Assembly: GCA_022264855.1 (NCBI GenBank)
Contig: JABYQU010000079.1
Location: 1 to 64,000 of the forward strand
Direction of reading: 5' to 3'
Origin: Lenzites betulinus
Lineage: Eukaryota; Basidiomycota; Agaricomycetes; Polyporales; Polyporaceae
DNA length: 64,000 nucleotides
Position 1 is the stretch's first letter; every line of letters begins with the position of its first letter. Both the position numbers and the translations under genes were made by a program. Positions 59,695-64,000 of this stretch are shown here, one piece after another. The notes beneath the pieces are model-generated. The model made no database searches and was not told where the DNA came from. It worked only from the letters and a program-made list of their open reading frames with translations.

Positions 59695-60257
59695 AGGAGG
59701 GTGATGCGACCTGAGGGCGTTTTCCCCATGTGGGTATCGCTATATACCGCTGAGAATGATATACTTTGTTCTTTCGCACTTCCGGAGTTGGTGTCAAGTC
59801 CGAAATGATCACAAACGGTGACTGCGAAACGTTTGAAGTGCCGCTATGAGAAACAGTGACAGGCGAGCAATACTTTGGACGAACAAAATGGCCCACTGGG
59901 TTTTGGGAAACAATAGCACTTCCCTGCTTGTAGTCTCCGCGCAGGAAATAATGGCGAGAGAGCTATTACGTGCTGAGACCTAAAGTCATAAGCTAGACCT
60001 ACCAGCCCAACTCAGTGGAGGACGTTAGCACAAAAAAGAGGAGCTCATCTACTGAGCGCCGAATATCTCGTGAGGATCATGTGATTCATGTATGACGCGC
60101 CACGTTCGCGCTCACAAGCGCCCACGACCGTGTCCATGAGTTTGGCCGGACGCTCATCATGTTTCTCTCCTCTGTCTTGCTCTTCACTGGGTCTGGGCTA
60201 TTGTACTTGGCGTAGTCAACACTCGCAGGAGGTTCTGAGTAGGAAACAATATCCGCA
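59695..60257. other. Intergenic region, no gene seen
   Basis: GH131 3' region and promoter of the derlin gene. No gene or repeat recognised. Confidence 0.5.
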
Positions 60258-61213
60258 ATGCCGGTTGGTATAGAGGCTTGGGTCACCCAAATCCCACCCG
60301 TAACGCGAGCGTGGCTTGCGCTCTCGGTCTTGACGAGTTTAGCGGTCGTAAGTGCTACAGACAACACAGTATATGCGTGAGATGGAACTTCATGCATGGA
60401 ATTTTGTAGCAATGCCAGCTCGTCACCCCACTGCAGCTGTACTTCAGCTTTAAAGCTGCATTCACCAACGCGCAGGTACGTCGATTGTGTCCACGCGTGA
60501 ACCTGTGCTGACGGCGTACCAGCCATGGCGTGCGTTCACGACATTCTTCTACTTCGGAGGGATATCTCTGGACTTCGTCTTTCACATGTTCTTCTTGTGA
60601 GAGACCCCATAACTTCGCAAACCCGGCAGTCTCGCTCACAAGTGGCTGTCTCAGCATGCGTTATAGCAGGATGTTGGAGGAGTCTTCCTTCGCGAATAGG
60701 AAAGCGGATTACTCATGGATGTTGTTCCTGTCGTCGCTGATGCTGCTGGTGAGTGCCCGTTGCATGCCTGGACGTTCTATGCGCGCCACTGCTCACTACC
60801 GCTGCGATACTCACCCTCTCACCCCACAGCTTCTGTCTCCACTTGTAAACCTTCCATTCCTCTCCTCGCCTCTAGCGTTTGTGCCAATTTACCTCTGGTC
60901 GCGGCGACATCCATCCACCCCAATATCGCTGTTCGGCCTTGTCACCATCACTGCACCGTATCTTCCTCTCGCGCTGGTCGGACTGGCCTGGATCTTGAAC
61001 GGCACATGGCGAGCAGCGGCGGGGGACCTCCTAGGCTGCGCAGTGGGACATGTCTGCTGGTTCATGCAGGATGTTTGGACGCGCGAGATGGTCGGAGGGC
61101 CCACAATTCTGAGTGAAGCGCCAGAATTTTTGTCAGTCTGCGATTTCTTCCGCGAAGCAGTAACGTCGCTGACACTCTCACCGCGCAGGAAACGGCTGCT
61201 TGGGGACATCTGA
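60258..61213 (+). CDS. Derlin (Der1-like ERAD protein)
   Basis: Rhomboid-pseudoprotease membrane protein that helps retrotranslocate misfolded proteins from the ER. It starts MPVGIEAWVTQIPPVTRAWL. The exons join in phase to LVTPLQLYFSFKAAFTNAQ, PWRAFTTFFYFGGISLDFVF, then YRMLEESSFANRKADYSWML, the strongest family signature, then helices around LSPLVNLPFLSSPLAFVPIY and FGLVTITAPYLPLALVGLAW. AGDLLGCAVGHVCWFMQDVW carries the rhomboid-like GxxxGH-type element. It ends FLKRLLGDI after a final splice. The first intron is about 72 nt. Confidence 0.9.
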
Positions 61214-61983
61214 TCGCTACTGCGACACATCTGTACACTATAGACCCCACCTTTATCACATTTCAGCATTAAACATAATCCGAAACCGAGGGCAATATTC
61301 CTGGAGGATGGTAGATTGTGGACGCCTACCTTCGTAGTATACTGATGTCATTCGCCTTGGCATCCGACATTAGTCCAAGCTCAGATAGCACGTCGATGCG
61401 CATATTGATATGAGAGAACGGAAGCAAACATGCATGTCCATGGAGAGTACGAACCAAGTAGTATGCCCACGAGGTGCAAATCACTTCAACTTCCCCACGG
61501 CGATGTCCTACCGGCGGTACAAGTGCTCGGATTGATCGATCTCGATCAGGGGTTGTTCATATGCCCTATAAGGTATAATCTTATCTGATATCACACACCA
61601 TAAGACACAACCGTGACGCTCTCCCAGAAATACAAATAAGCATCCCGACGTGCTGTTGGAGTGTTGATATCGCCGACCGTACGCGGTACCACATGTACAG
61701 TTGGAGCCGCGAGTACCGAGTGTCGTAGAGAGCTTCCACTGCCAAGCTCCATACATCTCGTCCTCTACGCTGTGATAAGTACCTCGCCTTCACATGGAGG
61801 TGCCTACATTGCGTGATTGCGCACGCCATCCGCGAGATCCCCATGCGTGCCTTCTAGGTGGGCGTGCTGAGAACTTCGAGGCGAACGCGCTGCAGACAAT
61901 CTAGGGCGCCCAACGGGGAGAAGCGATAAGTCGAAGACTCCGTGATCCGTACAACGGTGCGCAGTGTCTACCGGCAGCGTGGG
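61214..61983. other. Intergenic region between convergent genes
   Basis: No gene recognised; contains the 3' ends of derlin and thioesterase genes. Confidence 0.5.
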
Positions 61984-62758
61984 CTACTCGACGTCCTTAC
62001 CCTCGATAACGCTCTCTCCATCTTCGGAGAACTTCACGTCGTTCTGTCAGGGCAAGAGCGGTGAGACCAACGGCGCGCGGGATGGGGACCGCAGTGGTCT
62101 GCAAAAACGAAAGCACCGACCTCATGGCCCGCAGACTTGCCCACGTACTTTGTATGATCTGGAGCGGTGACGATCGGTCGGCGTGTGTACACATGCGCGC
62201 AAGCGACGCGGCGGGTGGAATTAGGACTTACGGCCGTACGCGGCGAGCTGGCCCTGCGGGTTGTAGAAGTCCACGCGGGTGTACGCAAGCGACCTGCCTG
62301 CGCGGCGCCGGGGCGCGGGCGCGCTGCGCTCAGGGACGGTGCGTACAGAGGGAAGATGGAGCGGCGTACCGATGCCAGTGACGACCGCGGTCGCGGTGAG
62401 CTCCTCGCCGGCGCGTCCAGCCGGCTTGACGAAGGAGGTGCCGATGTCGACCGACACCCCGGTCATGTACTGCCCCTTCGTCGCCACCGCGAGGGAGCCC
62501 AGCGTGTCCGTGAGGGACATGATAAGGCCGCCGTGCAAAGTCTGGGGAACGCGTTATCGCTCAACTCCACACCGGTGGGGCGGGGGACGTGTAGTATGGA
62601 CGCTCACGCCGACACGGTTCACTAGAAGCAATACGTGTGAGGTATCACGTCGGTCAGGGAGCCGGGGCGCGGTCGCGACTCTGGAAGGGCGTACGATTGT
62701 AGGGCTCAATCTTGAGCGATGCCTTGAGCAGTCCTGGCTTTGCATCGAGAATCTTGAG
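61984..62758 (-). CDS. Hotdog-fold acyl-CoA thioesterase (ACOT13/PaaI-like), 5' end unresolved
   Basis: Predicted to hydrolyse acyl-CoA to free acid and CoA. From the exon beginning at 62758 the chain reads LKILDAKPGLLKASLKIEPY, then NLNRVGTLHGGLIMSLTDTL, where HGG and the following acidic residue belong to the active site. It continues GSLAVATKGQYMTGVSVDIG, TATAVVTGIG, RSLAYTRVDFYNPQGQLAAY, GHHTKYVGKSAGHE and the final NDVKFSEDGESVIEGKDVE. Five introns join in phase, and each removes a frame that would otherwise stop early. The first coding exons lie upstream on the minus strand (around 62.83-63.0 kb), but I could not fix the start. Confidence 0.8.
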
Positions 62759-64000
62759 CTGTACAGATGAAAAGTCGGAGTCAACCTTGATGTACAGCAT
62801 CATGGCGTACGTGAGGCACGACAGCACGCACGCACATTAGGGAAGCATTGCTGGTCGTGTCCTGTCAAAGAGGGTGAAGATTGATCCCAAAGTTCGTGCG
62901 CTAGAAGCCAGTTTCGGAAGTGAGAAGGCTCACCCTTGTTCTCGACAAAAGATCGCCAGACCTGACGTCGGAGACGCGGAGGGGCACGGATGCGGTTCTA
63001 ATGTCAGGATATGTTCTCGCCGGCTTGCGCAGGCCTGCATACTCACACGTCGGGTGAATCTGAGACAGGCGGCCATCCTGACGCTGTGCAAATATCTGCT
63101 GCGACTTCGTAGTGTGAGACGACGGCGTGAGTAGATACTTGTGACCGGACAAGTAGTAGTACGGCAACTAAGAACAGTCCCCGGCGGACCGTACTAAATA
63201 TTGCCCGTGGCGCCGGCGGGTGTGCGATTCCCACGTGGCGCGTCCTCCGAACTCCGAGTCCGGCGCTTGCTAGTAGCGTTTCTCCATGATCCTCCTGGAG
63301 CCTCGCGTCCCTGCCTTCCCATGTTCTCCCAATGCATCCTGCTTGCCTTAGCAATGATGGACCCCAATATGCCTGCCCACGACGCAGAACACGACGCGAC
63401 GGCGTTCATCACTCGTGAGTTATCGAAAGAGGGAATGCTAATACTTGGCCGGCGGGCATCCTGGGCTGCTCTGGCCAGCTCCTTGGCATCGTCGACATGC
63501 CAAATGAACGTAGCTTCCGAATCATACACGACAGCGACACCAGCACTAAAAGCTTGGCTCCGGGGTGCTCGGCCGTCGCAAAGGCTCGCCCAATGTCGAT
63601 GGTCTTAGCACGGTTTTACCATCCTCGCCGCTCCGGGAACGGCATGAAAGCCTGGAGTCGAGGCGACGCCACCACTCCGGTGCGGCTGTACGGGCGCGAT
63701 ACTCTCGGGGAGACGCACCAAGACATCGGACCGCTATACTGACCCCCGTCGACGTCGGCGCACTAAACAGCTGCGTATCAGCCTCGCAGCGTCCGCTGGA
63801 AACGCGGGCGGGGCAAAGCTCCCATCAGAGATTGACCCTCGCAGTCGTGAGTGTGCTAAAATTTCCGACTGAATGCCGTGAGGCTTACTATTGTTGCTTT
63901 ACCTATGACGATAGATCAAATCCATCGCATAGGGTCAGCATTTGGTGTTGGTGGACTGCGTGATCCGAGCCGTGGGCCGGTAGCATCCACGACTTCGCCC
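62759..64000. other. Unresolved end of window
   Basis: It should hold the first exon(s) of the thioesterase gene. On the minus strand, 63.45-63.6 kb gives a coding-like stretch (VAVVYDSEATFIWHVDDAKE, LARAAQDARRPS), but no family, start or exon chain could be fixed, and other frames are also open. Confidence 0.3.

Overview
The window is nuclear DNA of a filamentous basidiomycete, most likely an Agaricomycete wood-decay fungus of the polypore type. The evidence is dense genes with many 45-75 nt introns, microexons, GC-rich coding sequence, a DUF6593 protein, Tri5-type sesquiterpene synthases, a GH131 enzyme with a CBM1 cellulose-binding module, a CE16 acetylesterase and basidiomycete-style F-box proteins. 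I saw no prokaryotic operons, CRISPR array, rRNA or convincing tRNA. Gene models were built by hand from splice-site phase and family knowledge; no search was run, so homology statements rest on recognised motifs.

Layout. 0-1.7 kb: mitochondrial phosphate carrier. 2.8-7.0 kb: two tandem Tri5-like terpene synthases (TPS-A, TPS-B), with a 136-bp TA-flanked inverted-repeat element (MITE-like) between them. 8.4-10.4 kb: a DUF6593 gene and a small secreted protein. 11.4-16.7 kb: divergent pair of the proteasome ATPase RPT5 (minus) and a family S9 dipeptidyl peptidase (plus). 17.2-18.2 kb: a poorly resolved gene with a KOW-like C-terminus. 19.1-20.4 kb: a third terpene synthase (TPS-C). 20.7-30.4 kb: housekeeping genes: tRNase Z, MSH5 (minus), prohibitin 2 (minus) and a PQ-loop transporter. 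31-36.3 kb: F-box protein, coiled-coil protein, G-patch protein. 37-51.6 kb: YPK-type AGC kinase, VAP/Scs2-like ER protein, CE16 esterase (minus), membrane-anchored Cu/Zn SOD, and the TORC2 subunit Rictor (Avo3/Ste16). 51.8-61.2 kb: complex I subunit NDUFS4 (minus), CSC1/OSCA-like channel, GH131-CBM1, derlin. 62-62.8 kb: hotdog thioesterase (minus). The last kilobase is unresolved.

How the genes relate. Three dispersed terpene synthases share identical intron positions, including a 6-nt exon inside the metal-binding NSE motif, so they are paralogs from local duplication. No P450 or transporter adjoins them, so this is not a classical full cluster. YPK kinase and Rictor, an effector and a subunit of the same TORC2 pathway, lie within 15 kb with a VAP gene between them; whether this is meaningful is open. 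Other notable signals are three GC-AG introns (MSH5, PHB2, CSC1), a candidate dual-targeting start and an RGG tail on tRNase Z, and a transmembrane anchor fused to a Cu/Zn SOD.
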